From: Haloplanus sp. XH21
GTDB taxonomy: Archaea > Halobacteriota > Halobacteria > Halobacteriales > Haloferacaceae
Assembly: GCF_023276355.1 (NCBI RefSeq)
Contig: NZ_JALLPL010000001.1
Location: 248,001-312,000 of the forward strand
DNA: 64,000 nucleotides
Direction of reading: 5' to 3'
The translations under genes were made by a program, and so were the position numbers. The notes beneath the pieces are model-generated. The model was not told where the DNA came from, made no database searches, and saw only the letters and a list, made by a program, of their open reading frames with translations. Shown piece after piece: positions 24,734 through 33,575 of the stretch; the first letter of the stretch is position 1, and each line of letters begins with the position of its first letter.

Positions 24734-27700
24734 TAGTCATCCCCCATTGGAGCGTATGCGTCGAGCTCCAGTTCTACGTCCCGAGCCCGCTCCGAAACGT
24801 AGTGGCGGGTTTCGTCCAACCCTGCGATGGTGTCTTGCTGATGGTGGTGACGAACGTCGCAAGTATCCCTGAAGGAGCAATCCTCACAGTTCGCGAGGTC
24901 CTCGGAAAGCAGCGTCGGGTGGAAGGCTCCGTTTTCGATCCCGGTCGCGATCTTTCCAAGACGGGCAGGAGTTACATCGCGAACGAGACGGGTGAACTCT
25001 CTGCGTGAGTCGAACGGCAGCCGCCAAGGCTGCGACGGCGGCGGAAGCATTGGGGTGCCAGTCTCGTCATCGACGGCCTCGCGGGAGGAAACCTTTGCAG
25101 TGGTGGCGCCGATGTCCTCGGGCGATTTGAGCTTGTAGTACGAGCCACCGAGCATCTCGTGAGAAATCCCAGTTTCCTCTTCCAAGACGGACTCAAGGAC
25201 GAGCCCATACATTGGCAACTGGAGCTTCGTTCCGAGAGTGACATCGTTCCGGGACGGCGTGCTACCGGTCTTGTAGTCACGGACGTGGATTCCCCGCGAG
25301 TCCCCATCGACGACGTCGACCCGATCCGCGATCCCGTGAACCTCCACCTGGCCGTGTGGGGTGTCTACGCTAACGGGCCCGTCCTGGAGTAATTCGACGT
25401 CTTCGTAATCGAGATTTATCGCGGCCTCGAAGTAGGTCGCTCGGGCTTGAGCCGATTCGTGGGCGGCGAGCTCCTCGTCGAGAAAGCGGCCGAAAAGACC
25501 TCTCACGTCATCGCTACCGTGCGTTCCATAGTACGGGTTGTCCACGGGCGATCCGAGTCCGGCGAGTAATCGAGTGACTGTTCGTTGGGCAAACAGCGTT
25601 TCGACGTCGCCGAGAGTATCAAGTCGGTCGAGGGCTGCGTGGAGTAGCGCATCCTCGAGGCGGTCCTCGTCGAACCGGTTCAGGTCGACGGGGACGTGGG
25701 TGTCCTCACGGAGTTCGCGGTAAAATTCCGCCAGCACGTCGTGTACGTAGGTTCCCCGGTCGGCACGACTGATGTCGTTTTCTTCGCCGTAATCCTCTTC
25801 GAAGCCGAGAACGCGCTTTGCCAGGAAAACGAACGGGCACCTCGCGTAATCTTCCAGCGCACTGGGGCTATACGGACCCCGGCGCCAAGCTGGGAACACG
25901 TCGTCGAGGATCTCCTCGATCTGTGCATCGTGGGCGGTCAGTTCAGGCCGAGAACGTCGCCAGGCCGTATTCAATCCCTGAATAGCGAAGGCTTGAGCAT
26001 CATCTGAGAGGGCCTCGGCGGTGTTCAGGCCATCAACAGCACGGGTCGGGGAGTCGAACTGTTGATCTCCAGCCCACGTTGCATATTCTCGTTGGACGTC
26101 TTCAGCGGAGACGATGGGTGCTCGGTCAGACGGCTCTTCGGATTCCTCCGGTGCTTGGACGGATTCCTGGAGTTCCGATACCACCGGTGCGGGGACGTGT
26201 TCAGTACCGTCGACGGTGTGGCGGGGCGTCGAGAGGACTACGTTTCCGGACCCGGTCAACAGCGTCCCCAAGATGTACCGTGCTCGTCGGCCGGTATGGG
26301 CCCGGCTGAACTCCTCGTCGGCATCGTTGATTGCGCCAAAGAACGCCATAGTGTCCTGTTCGCTGGGGAAGTAGCCTGACGTCAATCCCAAGACGAATAA
26401 GTGATCGAACGACGTCATTTCAGCTTCGGCCAGCGGAAGGACACGGACGTATCCATCTCGTTGGTCTGGCCCACCCACGAGCTCCGCTCGGAGTGCCCGA
26501 CGGACGCGGCCCGGTTGGTCGCCATCAGGAAGATGAGGGGCGATCGTTTCGAGGGACGAGAGCACAGTCTCTATGGACGACCACGCTGATTTTTCGTAAG
26601 CAGGCCGGTGTGACCCGGTTGGTTCGTCCGGCGAACCATATCCTTCGACGGCATCTTCGATGCCGAGACGCGAAAGCATCTCTCGAAGCGACCTCGCGTA
26701 CTCCGCGAGGGAATCGTCAGCTGGGGTGACCGCGTCGTTGAGACGGACGATACCCTCTGCTGTCTCAGTGGCTCCAGCCTCTTCGAGTTCCTCGAGAATT
26801 TCCGGAAGCGAGTCCGTAGAGGCATTGTCTCGGGCAGAGTTGAGAGATGGCGCGTCGATGTCGAAGTCACTCAACGAAACAAAGACGTTCGAGCAAAGGG
26901 CTCCGAGTGAGCTGCCCTTCGGATCGTCGTCAGCGAGGTCGAGGAGCGTTTCGAGAGCACCCCCGACGAGCGTCTGTTCGATACCGATGTCGTTCGTGAA
27001 CGTGAACGGGACATCGTACCCGGTGAGCGTTTCGCTCAAGATGCCCCGGTAGGTCGACCGGTCGGTAACAACGATGCCGATATCGGCAGGCTTGACGCTA
27101 TCACGCGCAAGCAGCTCCCGAACGCGTCGAGCGGTCGTCCGCACCTCCTCTCGTTCCGTCGATGGCTCAAGCCATTCTATCCCCACGTCGGTTGGGTAGT
27201 ACGTTGATTCAGTGTGAGTGGGGGTTTGGAGGCTTCTGACGGCGTCGATTCGCTCGTGGTCAGTAGACGTTGGGGTACTGTAATCGAGTGTAAAGCCGAT
27301 CGAGAGAAACACCTGGAGTGCGCGTTTTACACCGAGATCGATCCCAGTACCGCTCATCGAATCGTGTACAAGCGGGACGACCGCTACAGTAGGACGATTC
27401 CTCGCGATTCGGGCGATTGCCTCTCGCTCAGCGGGCGCAAGTCGAGTCAACCCGTCCAAAATTACAGCGTCGACGGAAGCCGGGAGTGTGTCTACGAGGA
27501 GTTCCTGGTCAAGTAACTCCAGGTATTGTTCCGGGGCTTCTGCCGTCCACGACGGGTGGATTTCGTCACGTAGCTCTCGATACGCCGAATAGAGATCGGA
27601 GACGGTCGTTGCCTGCTCGGCGAGTGCTCCGTTAAGGGTGTCAGGTTCCTCGTCGCGGAACGATCCATAGAGCTCGGGATCGATCCTCTCATCGCCCATC

Positions 27701-28149
27701 GTTCCCGCGCAATGTAGTGCGTGTTCGATTGCATCTGAAGAGGAGTACCCGGCGTACTCAAGTAACGAGAACAACCCCTGCACCTGATCAACGAGGTCGT
27801 TCGACGGCTGTTGAACGTTGGAAAACGGGCCACTATCCGCCTCGAATCGTTCGATTGTTGCTTCAACGAGACGAAGCCGATCAGGCTTCGCCAGGGAACT
27901 CCTGGCAACTGAGGCACTCGCCCGTTCGTACAGCGTACCGATGTGCTGGTCTACCGTTGTTGCGGTGAAACGAACAGGATCTTCCTCTTCTCGCCATTGG
28001 CGTGAAAGATGGTCCGCTCGTTCGCGACTTTGTGTCAAACAAAGAATGGTGTTGGGATCATCCGCAGCCGTATCGGAAGCCCAGCTGAATGCTCGCTTTG
28101 TCGCTTCGGCCGGATCGGGTCCTGAAATCAGCGAGAAAGGCTCGGTCAC
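24733..28149 (-). CDS. AddB-like helicase-nuclease with probable 4Fe-4S nuclease domain
   Basis: 1,138 aa from a GTG start at 28149. The N-terminal helicase fold is degenerate: the P-loop position reads SGPDPAEATKRAF, without the GKT lysine. The nuclease motifs near residue 950 (VHGIADRVDVVD..., VRDYKTGS) are intact. One cysteine before the nuclease (DYARCPFVFLAKR, about 770) and three after it (NCEDCSFRDTC, about 1,090) match the iron-sulphur staple of AddB and Cas4-type nucleases. It is encoded immediately before the AddA-like subunit with a 1-nt overlap, so the two probably form one complex. The pairing is well supported; the biological role is inferred. Confidence 0.87.
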   Translation of the reverse strand: MTEPFSLISGPDPAEATKRAFSWASDTAADDPNTILCLTQSRERADHLSRQWREEEDPVRFTATTVDQHIGTLYERASASVARSSLAKPDRLRLVEATIERFEADSGPFSNVQQPSNDLVDQVQGLFSLLEYAGYSSSDAIEHALHCAGTMGDERIDPELYGSFRDEEPDTLNGALAEQATTVSDLYSAYRELRDEIHPSWTAEAPEQYLELLDQELLVDTLPASVDAVILDGLTRLAPAEREAIARIARNRPTVAVVPLVHDSMSGTGIDLGVKRALQVFLSIGFTLDYSTPTSTDHERIDAVRSLQTPTHTESTYYPTDVGIEWLEPSTEREEVRTTARRVRELLARDSVKPADIGIVVTDRSTYRGILSETLTGYDVPFTFTNDIGIEQTLVGGALETLLDLADDDPKGSSLGALCSNVFVSLSDFDIDAPSLNSARDNASTDSLPEILEELEEAGATETAEGIVRLNDAVTPADDSLAEYARSLREMLSRLGIEDAVEGYGSPDEPTGSHRPAYEKSAWSSIETVLSSLETIAPHLPDGDQPGRVRRALRAELVGGPDQRDGYVRVLPLAEAEMTSFDHLFVLGLTSGYFPSEQDTMAFFGAINDADEEFSRAHTGRRARYILGTLLTGSGNVVLSTPRHTVDGTEHVPAPVVSELQESVQAPEESEEPSDRAPIVSAEDVQREYATWAGDQQFDSPTRAVDGLNTAEALSDDAQAFAIQGLNTAWRRSRPELTAHDAQIEEILDDVFPAWRRGPYSPSALEDYARCPFVFLAKRVLGFEEDYGEENDISRADRGTYVHDVLAEFYRELREDTHVPVDLNRFDEDRLEDALLHAALDRLDTLGDVETLFAQRTVTRLLAGLGSPVDNPYYGTHGSDDVRGLFGRFLDEELAAHESAQARATYFEAAINLDYEDVELLQDGPVSVDTPHGQVEVHGIADRVDVVDGDSRGIHVRDYKTGSTPSRNDVTLGTKLQLPMYGLVLESVLEEETGISHEMLGGSYYKLKSPEDIGATTAKVSSREAVDDETGTPMLPPPSQPWRLPFDSRREFTRLVRDVTPARLGKIATGIENGAFHPTLLSEDLANCEDCSFRDTCDVRHHHQQDTIAGLDETRHYVSERARDVELELDAYAPMGDD

Positions 28150-28395
28150 AAAGGGTCACTACAAACAACTTTCTAGCCAGCCATATCAATGTAAGGCAGT
28201 AGTAGATTACGTACCAATTCATGAAGGACCGGTTGAAATGGTGCCAAAGGATCCTCTTCAGGAGATATCTCCTCGCCTGGTTGCACCTATTCAAGATGTT
28301 TCGAACTGTGGGGCTTCGACTTTAACCCGAACCGCGGATCCAGTTGTGACGACCCCAAGTTCGGTCGCTCGCACAATACGTCAGCAAATTCAAAT

Positions 28396-29115
28396 TCAAA
28401 TACAGAGACTCTTTTCCCGGACAGATGCTGCATTTTCAAGATTCAGTAGGTCGTCGGCCGACGCCACGTTGTCAGCTACGTTCTTTAGTTGATAGCCCTT
28501 GACTTGAGTCCAGGTCGTGCCAAGCGCATCTCGTTCTGTTTCAGTCGATGGAACCCATTGACAATCACCGATTAAGTCTCGATTCCCCTCCGCAGCGAAA
28601 GCGAACGCCGTGCAGTCTTCTGGGATCGACGAAAGGCTAGAGCCAGCTGCGTTCAAATAGTCCTCCCCAAGCACCACGAAAGCGACGTCAATCCCGTCAT
28701 CGAGAGCCGCCTCTATCTCGTCGGAGATCCCTAGCTCGTTGGCTACTCGCTGGACTTGCTCCTGTTGTGTTAGGGAATCCGGATCGTACCCCATTCGCTC
28801 TACGCGTCGGCGGACCGAGTCCGTATTCCGAAAGGTACACTCGTAGGCGGGGAGCTCCGTATCAGGTCGGACGAGACCGAACCCAGCAGAGATAATGCGC
28901 CAGTCGACATCAGCAATCGCCTTGAAGCGATCAACAGCCTCTGTTACGTGCCCATGCTCGTCCCCAGTATACAGAGACCGCGCCGGCAAGGACTTGTCTG
29001 GATGCCTGTTGACCAACTCCTCCTTCGATGAGCCATCGATGTCCGCGCAGGTTACCACCTCGTCGACCGCCTTCTCCCCGGAGCATGCGGACAGAATCAA
29101 GATGCTAGGTCCCAT
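28396..29115 (-). CDS. DUF6884 domain protein
   Basis: 239 aa from the ATG at 29115 (MGPSILILSACSGEK); an upstream GTG-type extension would overlap the divergent gene. Motifs follow the DUF6884 pattern: LSACSGEK near the N-terminus, ARSLYTGDEH, then IISAGFGLVRPDTELPAYE, and AFVVLGEDYL. DUF6884 proteins resemble a nucleoside-binding TGT/YaaA-like fold but have no assigned reaction here. It is divergent from a GIY-YIG-like gene, sharing a 60-nt promoter region. The 246 nt downstream (28,150-28,395) hold no gene that I can support. Confidence 0.75.
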   Translation of the reverse strand: MGPSILILSACSGEKAVDEVVTCADIDGSSKEELVNRHPDKSLPARSLYTGDEHGHVTEAVDRFKAIADVDWRIISAGFGLVRPDTELPAYECTFRNTDSVRRRVERMGYDPDSLTQQEQVQRVANELGISDEIEAALDDGIDVAFVVLGEDYLNAAGSSLSSIPEDCTAFAFAAEGNRDLIGDCQWVPSTETERDALGTTWTQVKGYQLKNVADNVASADDLLNLENAASVREKSLCI

Positions 29116-29174
29116 GTGATTGTGCTCATCGGTTACCAGGAAAATCTTGGTGCTTCGTGACAAACCCTTCGCCA

Positions 29175-29885
29175 ATGTCCAGATTGGACGATCTCGACCG
29201 GTTCTATGGCCTCTTGGAGAATCTCGAAGAGCGTGTCGACGGGATGCAGCGATTGCACGAATGCACCGGTTACATGAATTGGCCCGACCGCGGCGTCTAC
29301 TTCTTTTTCGCCGACAACGAGTGGCGGAGAGATACCGATCACCGTCGGCTCACGAGAGTCGGGACCCACGCCGTATCGGCCGGTTCAGGCACTTCTCTTT
29401 GGAACCGCCTCCGGACCCATCGCGGTGCGAATAGCGGGACGTACGAGGATGGCGGAAACCACCGTGGGTCGGTGTTCCGAAAGCGTATCGGCGAGGCCTT
29501 GATCGAGAGAGATGACCTCTCTAACGAGTACCCTCACTGGGGAGAGGGGTCGAGCGCGGGCCGGGAGCGACGCCTCAGCGAGTTGGAACATGAGCGCAGA
29601 GTGAGCGAATCCATCAGAGAGCTCCCATTCCTCTGGATCAACGTAGACGATGAGCCCGGACCAGAAAGTGACCGGGCCTATATCGAGCGGAACGCGATTG
29701 CCCTCGTTAGTAACTTCGAATGTGAATCGATCGATCCACGGGATGAGGACTGGGTGGGGCAATCGAGCCCGTGCGAAGAAATCCGTCGGTCCGGTCTGTG
29801 GAACGTGAACCACGTCGACGAAGAGTACGACCCGTCATTTCTCGATCGATTAGAAATTGCCGTCGAAGAAACAAAGCCACTCTAA
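29175..29885 (+). CDS. GIY-YIG nuclease-like protein
   Basis: 236 aa from the ATG at 29175 (a GTG at 29157 is possible). The N-terminal region has a GIY-YIG-like order: DRGVYFFFADNEW (38-50), then LTRVGTHAV (59-67), then the helix SLWNRLRTHRG with Arg78/Arg80. The GIY and YIG tripeptides are replaced by GVY and VGT, and I cannot point to the catalytic glutamate with certainty. It may therefore be an active nuclease or an inactive relative. The head-to-head arrangement with the DUF6884 gene suggests a two-gene module. Between 29,886 and 30,060 I see no gene. Confidence 0.6.
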   Translation: MSRLDDLDRFYGLLENLEERVDGMQRLHECTGYMNWPDRGVYFFFADNEWRRDTDHRRLTRVGTHAVSAGSGTSLWNRLRTHRGANSGTYEDGGNHRGSVFRKRIGEALIERDDLSNEYPHWGEGSSAGRERRLSELEHERRVSESIRELPFLWINVDDEPGPESDRAYIERNAIALVSNFECESIDPRDEDWVGQSSPCEEIRRSGLWNVNHVDEEYDPSFLDRLEIAVEETKPL

Positions 29886-30060
29886 GCACTCGAGGGTCGA
29901 CAAACGCCGACTCGGAAGCTCCGAGACATGGATCTGATTGACCGAACCTCTCGTCAACGCAATCATAGTGCGCATTACCCGTTCCGTCCGCCCGTCTTCC
30001 GACCATCTCGATGGACGATTCCGGTCGGTCGAAGTACGGGTGATCGTTTGATCCACCCGG

Positions 30061-31353
30061 TTAGTCGCTAAAATGCTCGTACACGGGAAGAAGTGTCTCG
30101 AAGAATTCCAAGGTGTGGTCGACCAGTTCCTTCTTGTCGATGAAATCTGAATCGTAGGGGATCTGTTTCTCAATTACGAATGACTTCTCTTGGCCAATTT
30201 CAGCGTTCGTGGCCTCCCGTACGGATCGCGAAATGAGGGACAATCGTTGGTCAAGTCCCGTCTCGTCGGTCATTCCGGGAGCATACACAACGGAATCCGT
30301 GGGAAAGGTGAATGTGTCATAGAAAGAATCATTCGGTTGTTGAATGTTCCGCTGGTAGCGCATGTAGATGAATGGGTTATCATCGGTAGTGAGCTGGATG
30401 TCCTCCAGATTCTGCAGGGCCGATTTCATGACCCGAACAAACTCTGGGGCAGGCTCAATAGCTCCTCTTTGAGTGATGTTCCCGACGACTCGTCTTGTGA
30501 TGTAGAGCTGGACACTGAACCGGCCAGCGTGCCAGAATCCCGCGGAGAAGTGATTCAGTTTGGGGAAGGGATAGTCCTTCAGTGCCTCCTCCTCGGCGAG
30601 GTGGACTTCTCTACTCTTCTGATTCGATGTAGCCATGAACGCTTCGAGTCCATAGGCATCCCGTTTATCGTATAGAGACTGGGAGAAGATTCCCGTATTG
30701 TTCTGGTCAACTCCACGGAGGAGTTCTTGCTTGTACTCTGTACTTCCTGGACCTCTCAGTCGTTCTCGGTCGAATCCTCTGAATGGTACCATTCTCATCA
30801 GCTCCAGGTAATCGGTGAATTCCTTCAGTAGAAACCGGTCGACATCACGTGCTGCTTGATCTCGGTGGACTTCCAGCAGTTCATAGGCGTCCAGCCAGCT
30901 TACTCCGTGGCACAATTGGTCCGATTCAATACCGAGTTCGCCACGATATTTCCCCATCTGTTCATGGCCCAAGGTATCCCGCTCGGTCTTGACCTCGATA
31001 ACGATCGCAATGGGTGAGTCCTCCGAATGAATAGTAATGACACCATCCACCAGACCATCACCGGACTGTGGCTCTGCATCCGCTGCAACATTCTGTCCTT
31101 CGTAGGACAGCCCCACAAGGTGGACGAATTGGTCAGTTGGGGCGATATCATCTAACCCAACCTGAGCATCGTATTCGAACTCTGCGTTCTCGAGATTCAG
31201 ATCAAGAAATTGCTGCAGAAACTCATCGGTAAGTCGGTCCTCCGACTCCTGAAGGATCTTCAGGAATCCCTTCGTGGTATTGTTCTCCAGTTGCTCCTTC
31301 CCCTCGTCATTGGCCCGCTGGTACCAGAAGAGATTGTCCCACTTGGCTTTCAC
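30061..31353 (-). CDS. PD-(D/E)XK nuclease superfamily protein
   Basis: 430 aa from a GTG start. The N-terminal third holds a nuclease-like core: VDGVITIHS (Asp103) and IVIEVKTERDTL (Glu120, Lys122), followed by a HEQMGKY helix. This is the arrangement of many stand-alone defence nucleases. The C-terminal 250 residues are unrecognised. On the minus strand a TATA-like CTATATG lies near 31,380-31,388, about 28 nt before the start, so the transcript may be leaderless. A short inverted repeat (GTGTAG/CTACAC, 31362-31381) sits between them and could be an operator. Confidence 0.75.
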   Translation of the reverse strand: MKAKWDNLFWYQRANDEGKEQLENNTTKGFLKILQESEDRLTDEFLQQFLDLNLENAEFEYDAQVGLDDIAPTDQFVHLVGLSYEGQNVAADAEPQSGDGLVDGVITIHSEDSPIAIVIEVKTERDTLGHEQMGKYRGELGIESDQLCHGVSWLDAYELLEVHRDQAARDVDRFLLKEFTDYLELMRMVPFRGFDRERLRGPGSTEYKQELLRGVDQNNTGIFSQSLYDKRDAYGLEAFMATSNQKSREVHLAEEEALKDYPFPKLNHFSAGFWHAGRFSVQLYITRRVVGNITQRGAIEPAPEFVRVMKSALQNLEDIQLTTDDNPFIYMRYQRNIQQPNDSFYDTFTFPTDSVVYAPGMTDETGLDQRLSLISRSVREATNAEIGQEKSFVIEKQIPYDSDFIDKKELVDHTLEFFETLLPVYEHFSD

Positions 31354-31474
31354 ACACTTGGTGTAGACGGTTACCTACACATATAGATTCAGGAGCGACT
31401 GATCCACGATGACTCAAATTTTGTCCTACTCCCAAACATATCTTGGATTTCCTTCCGCTTTCGAAGGTCCAGCC

Positions 31475-32401
31475 TCAGCCACCAAGCACCCCAATGATCT
31501 CTTCTGCCGTTCGACTGATCCGCTCGAGTCGCTCCTGAATCACTTCGGTATCATCGGAATTCCACGCCGCCAGATAGAACGCCGACCCGCTCGTGTCGAG
31601 CCCGCAGTATCGCCCGACGATGTACGCGACCGCTTCGGCCTCGACCTCCCGCTTTGCACGCTCGGTCCCGTCGTCGACGTCGAAGTGTAGCAGGGCATGC
31701 GCGAACTCGTGAAGAAGCGTCACCGCGAGGTCGGCCTGATTCTCTCGGTCCTGCACTTCGACGAGCGGCTGGAGCGAATGCGGGCTCCGATCGGTGCAGA
31801 CACCTTTCGCAGCCCCATGCTCCCACTCGTCGGCCGGAACGATCCGGACGTCGACGCCTAGTTCGTCAGCCCCGTCACACAGCGACGACACGAGGTCTCC
31901 GACTTCACCGGCTGCTTCCGTGTCGAGATCGGGGAGTGGCTCACCCTCGGTCTGGGACACGTCGAACACCGTGGTCGGTTTGAACCCGACGAGGCCCTTC
32001 GACCACTCCTCGGGCGGCGTCTCGTCGTATTCGCAGTCACTACTCTCGTGATACGAGGGAGAGTTCCCGCAGTCAGGACACTGCTTGGCGATGATCGGCG
32101 CCCAGATCCAGATCGCCTGCTCACCTTCCCGTACGTGCCGATCGAACTCCGCCTGCCACGTCCGGTACCCCGCGACCTTCGTCGCTTCGGGACACTGGAG
32201 CTTGATGAGCAGTGAATTGCGGTGAGAGTAGTCGTGAAAGCGACTCTGGACATCGAGCCACTCTCGGAACTCCTCGCTCGCGGCGGCCTCATCGACGAGG
32301 TCGATCAGCTCCTCGACCCACGCCTCGAGCTGGCTGTGCATCTCGTCGTACCGGCTGTCGGCATCATCGAAGGATGCCGCCGGCTGATTGGTCGTACCCA
32401 T
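31475..32401 (-). CDS. ArdC-like protein with HEXXH metallopeptidase domain
   Basis: 308 aa from the ATG at 32401 (a GTG three codons upstream is possible). The N-terminal part has the ArdC-type single-strand-binding pattern (FHDYSHRNSLLIKLQ, VAGYRTWQAEFDRHVREGEQAIWIWAP). A CPDCG...C insert follows. The C-terminal part has a zinc-peptidase HEFAH (231-235) with an EAEAVAYIVG glutamate motif downstream. ArdC proteins of plasmids and conjugative elements protect incoming DNA from restriction, and their gene position usually marks mobile DNA. It begins the plasmid-like region of this window. Its leader carries the TCACCGAACGA motif shared with neighbouring genes. Confidence 0.85.
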   Translation of the reverse strand: MGTTNQPAASFDDADSRYDEMHSQLEAWVEELIDLVDEAAASEEFREWLDVQSRFHDYSHRNSLLIKLQCPEATKVAGYRTWQAEFDRHVREGEQAIWIWAPIIAKQCPDCGNSPSYHESSDCEYDETPPEEWSKGLVGFKPTTVFDVSQTEGEPLPDLDTEAAGEVGDLVSSLCDGADELGVDVRIVPADEWEHGAAKGVCTDRSPHSLQPLVEVQDRENQADLAVTLLHEFAHALLHFDVDDGTERAKREVEAEAVAYIVGRYCGLDTSGSAFYLAAWNSDDTEVIQERLERISRTAEEIIGVLGG

Positions 32402-32485
32402 GGATATCACCGAACGAAGTCGGCACTCGCTGCATCTCAGCGAGCGCCTCGCCCCTCCTGGGCGCAGAAAAACTCGCGGTGGCGA

Positions 32486-32833
32486 TCACCGCAGTTCGTG
32501 TTTCTCGGTTGCAAAGCCCACCGAGACGAGATACTCGAGGAACTCGTCGAACTGGACTACATCGCTCGGTGCGTCGGTTGCGAGGTGGTGTGCCCACTCG
32601 ATGGCCCACCGAAACGCGGGATCCGTTCCACCGTTGCCGTGGACGTACCACCAGCGAGCCGCTTTAAGAACGACGAGTGGGTTCGTCGGTGGGTGCGCGC
32701 CGGCGAGCCCACGCGTGATCGACTCGATCTCGTCGGGAACCTCGGTGGGATCGACGTCGCCTGATTGCGTGTTCGCGATATCGACCGGAATGTCGTCGAT
32801 CGAGACGTTATTCGCACTCTGTTGTTCACTCAC
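32486..32833 (-). CDS. Hypothetical haloarchaeal element protein
   Basis: 115 aa, acidic N-terminus, then a helical region with conserved-looking tryptophans (LKAARWWYVHGNGGTDPAFRW, IEWAHHLA). No domain recognised. It precedes the ArdC-like gene in the same direction with about 85 nt between. Its leader shares the GAACGAGGACC block with the TFB gene at 39.5 kb, preceding a GGTGA Shine-Dalgarno-like sequence (on the minus strand). Probably an accessory of the integrated element. Confidence 0.6.
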   Translation of the reverse strand: MSEQQSANNVSIDDIPVDIANTQSGDVDPTEVPDEIESITRGLAGAHPPTNPLVVLKAARWWYVHGNGGTDPAFRWAIEWAHHLATDAPSDVVQFDEFLEYLVSVGFATEKHELR

Positions 32834-33044
32834 AGGAAGTCACCTCTGAACGAGGACCCTCGGTGGAGCCCTCGCCCTCTCCGACGGGCGCGAAAACCGC
32901 TCGCGGCGTCACGCTGGGGGAAGTTGACGCTCTGCTAGCCGGCGTCCTCTCGATGTTGGTTTCAGCGCTAATACTGTATATCGGGGATGTATCGAGCACG
33001 ACTTCCGGGACCTATCAACGGTTTCTGAGGTCAACGAGACTGCT

Positions 33045-33066
33045 AATCCAAATTTGGATTTATACC
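33045..33066 (+). promoter_or_regulatory. 16-bp perfect palindrome overlapping a TATA element
   Basis: AATCCAAATTTGGATT (33045-33060) is a perfect palindrome whose right end runs into TTTATACC, a good haloarchaeal TATA element about 28 nt before the ATG at 33091. The transcript should be leaderless, and the palindrome is well placed to act as an operator blocking TBP/TFB. Confidence 0.55.
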
Positions 33067-33090
33067 TCCTTTCGATAGGGGTACTGACCC

Positions 33091-33522
33091 ATGGAGAACT
33101 GTAAATACTGTCAGCAGAACCAGGTAGTTCCCGTCCTTGACGAAGAGATTGAACAGCGACCGCGGCCTGGAAACAAATTCCGGCGGTTCTGTCAGTCCTG
33201 TGAACGCTGGCTCCCGATGTGTTCCGCGAAATATTTTCGAACGCATCCCACTCCCCATGTTCTCCCGATCGACGAAGAGAACCCGATTCCCCTCTCTGAG
33301 TCCGAAACAGTTGAGAGGTATCCGATATCGGCCCTTGCCGGAAGAACAAGCGAGACGTCCCAACCGGCTCTTGAGGACCACAGAGGAGATCAAGGCCAAG
33401 AGACGCGGGACGAGATACTGCTTGAATGCATTCTCGATCTGACGAAGGAAGGGATCATAGACAAAGAGGCAGCCCACCAGTACCTATCGAAGATGCTCAG
33501 AGGTTCAAAAAACAGGACGTAG
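33091..33522 (+). CDS. Small zinc-finger protein, hypothetical
   Basis: 143 aa. Two CxxC knuckles lie in the first 45 residues (CKYCQQN and CQSCERW), compatible with one zinc ribbon. A proline-rich linker and a charged helical C-terminus follow. The start lies at the expected distance from a TATA element, so it is probably leaderless. No family recognised. The zinc ribbon and palindromic promoter suggest a regulator, but that is inference. Confidence 0.65.
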   Translation: MENCKYCQQNQVVPVLDEEIEQRPRPGNKFRRFCQSCERWLPMCSAKYFRTHPTPHVLPIDEENPIPLSESETVERYPISALAGRTSETSQPALEDHRGDQGQETRDEILLECILDLTKEGIIDKEAAHQYLSKMLRGSKNRT

Positions 33523-33575
33523 CTGCGTTCGGCAACGTATTTGGCAGTTGCAACGTACTGTCCACATAATTCGGG

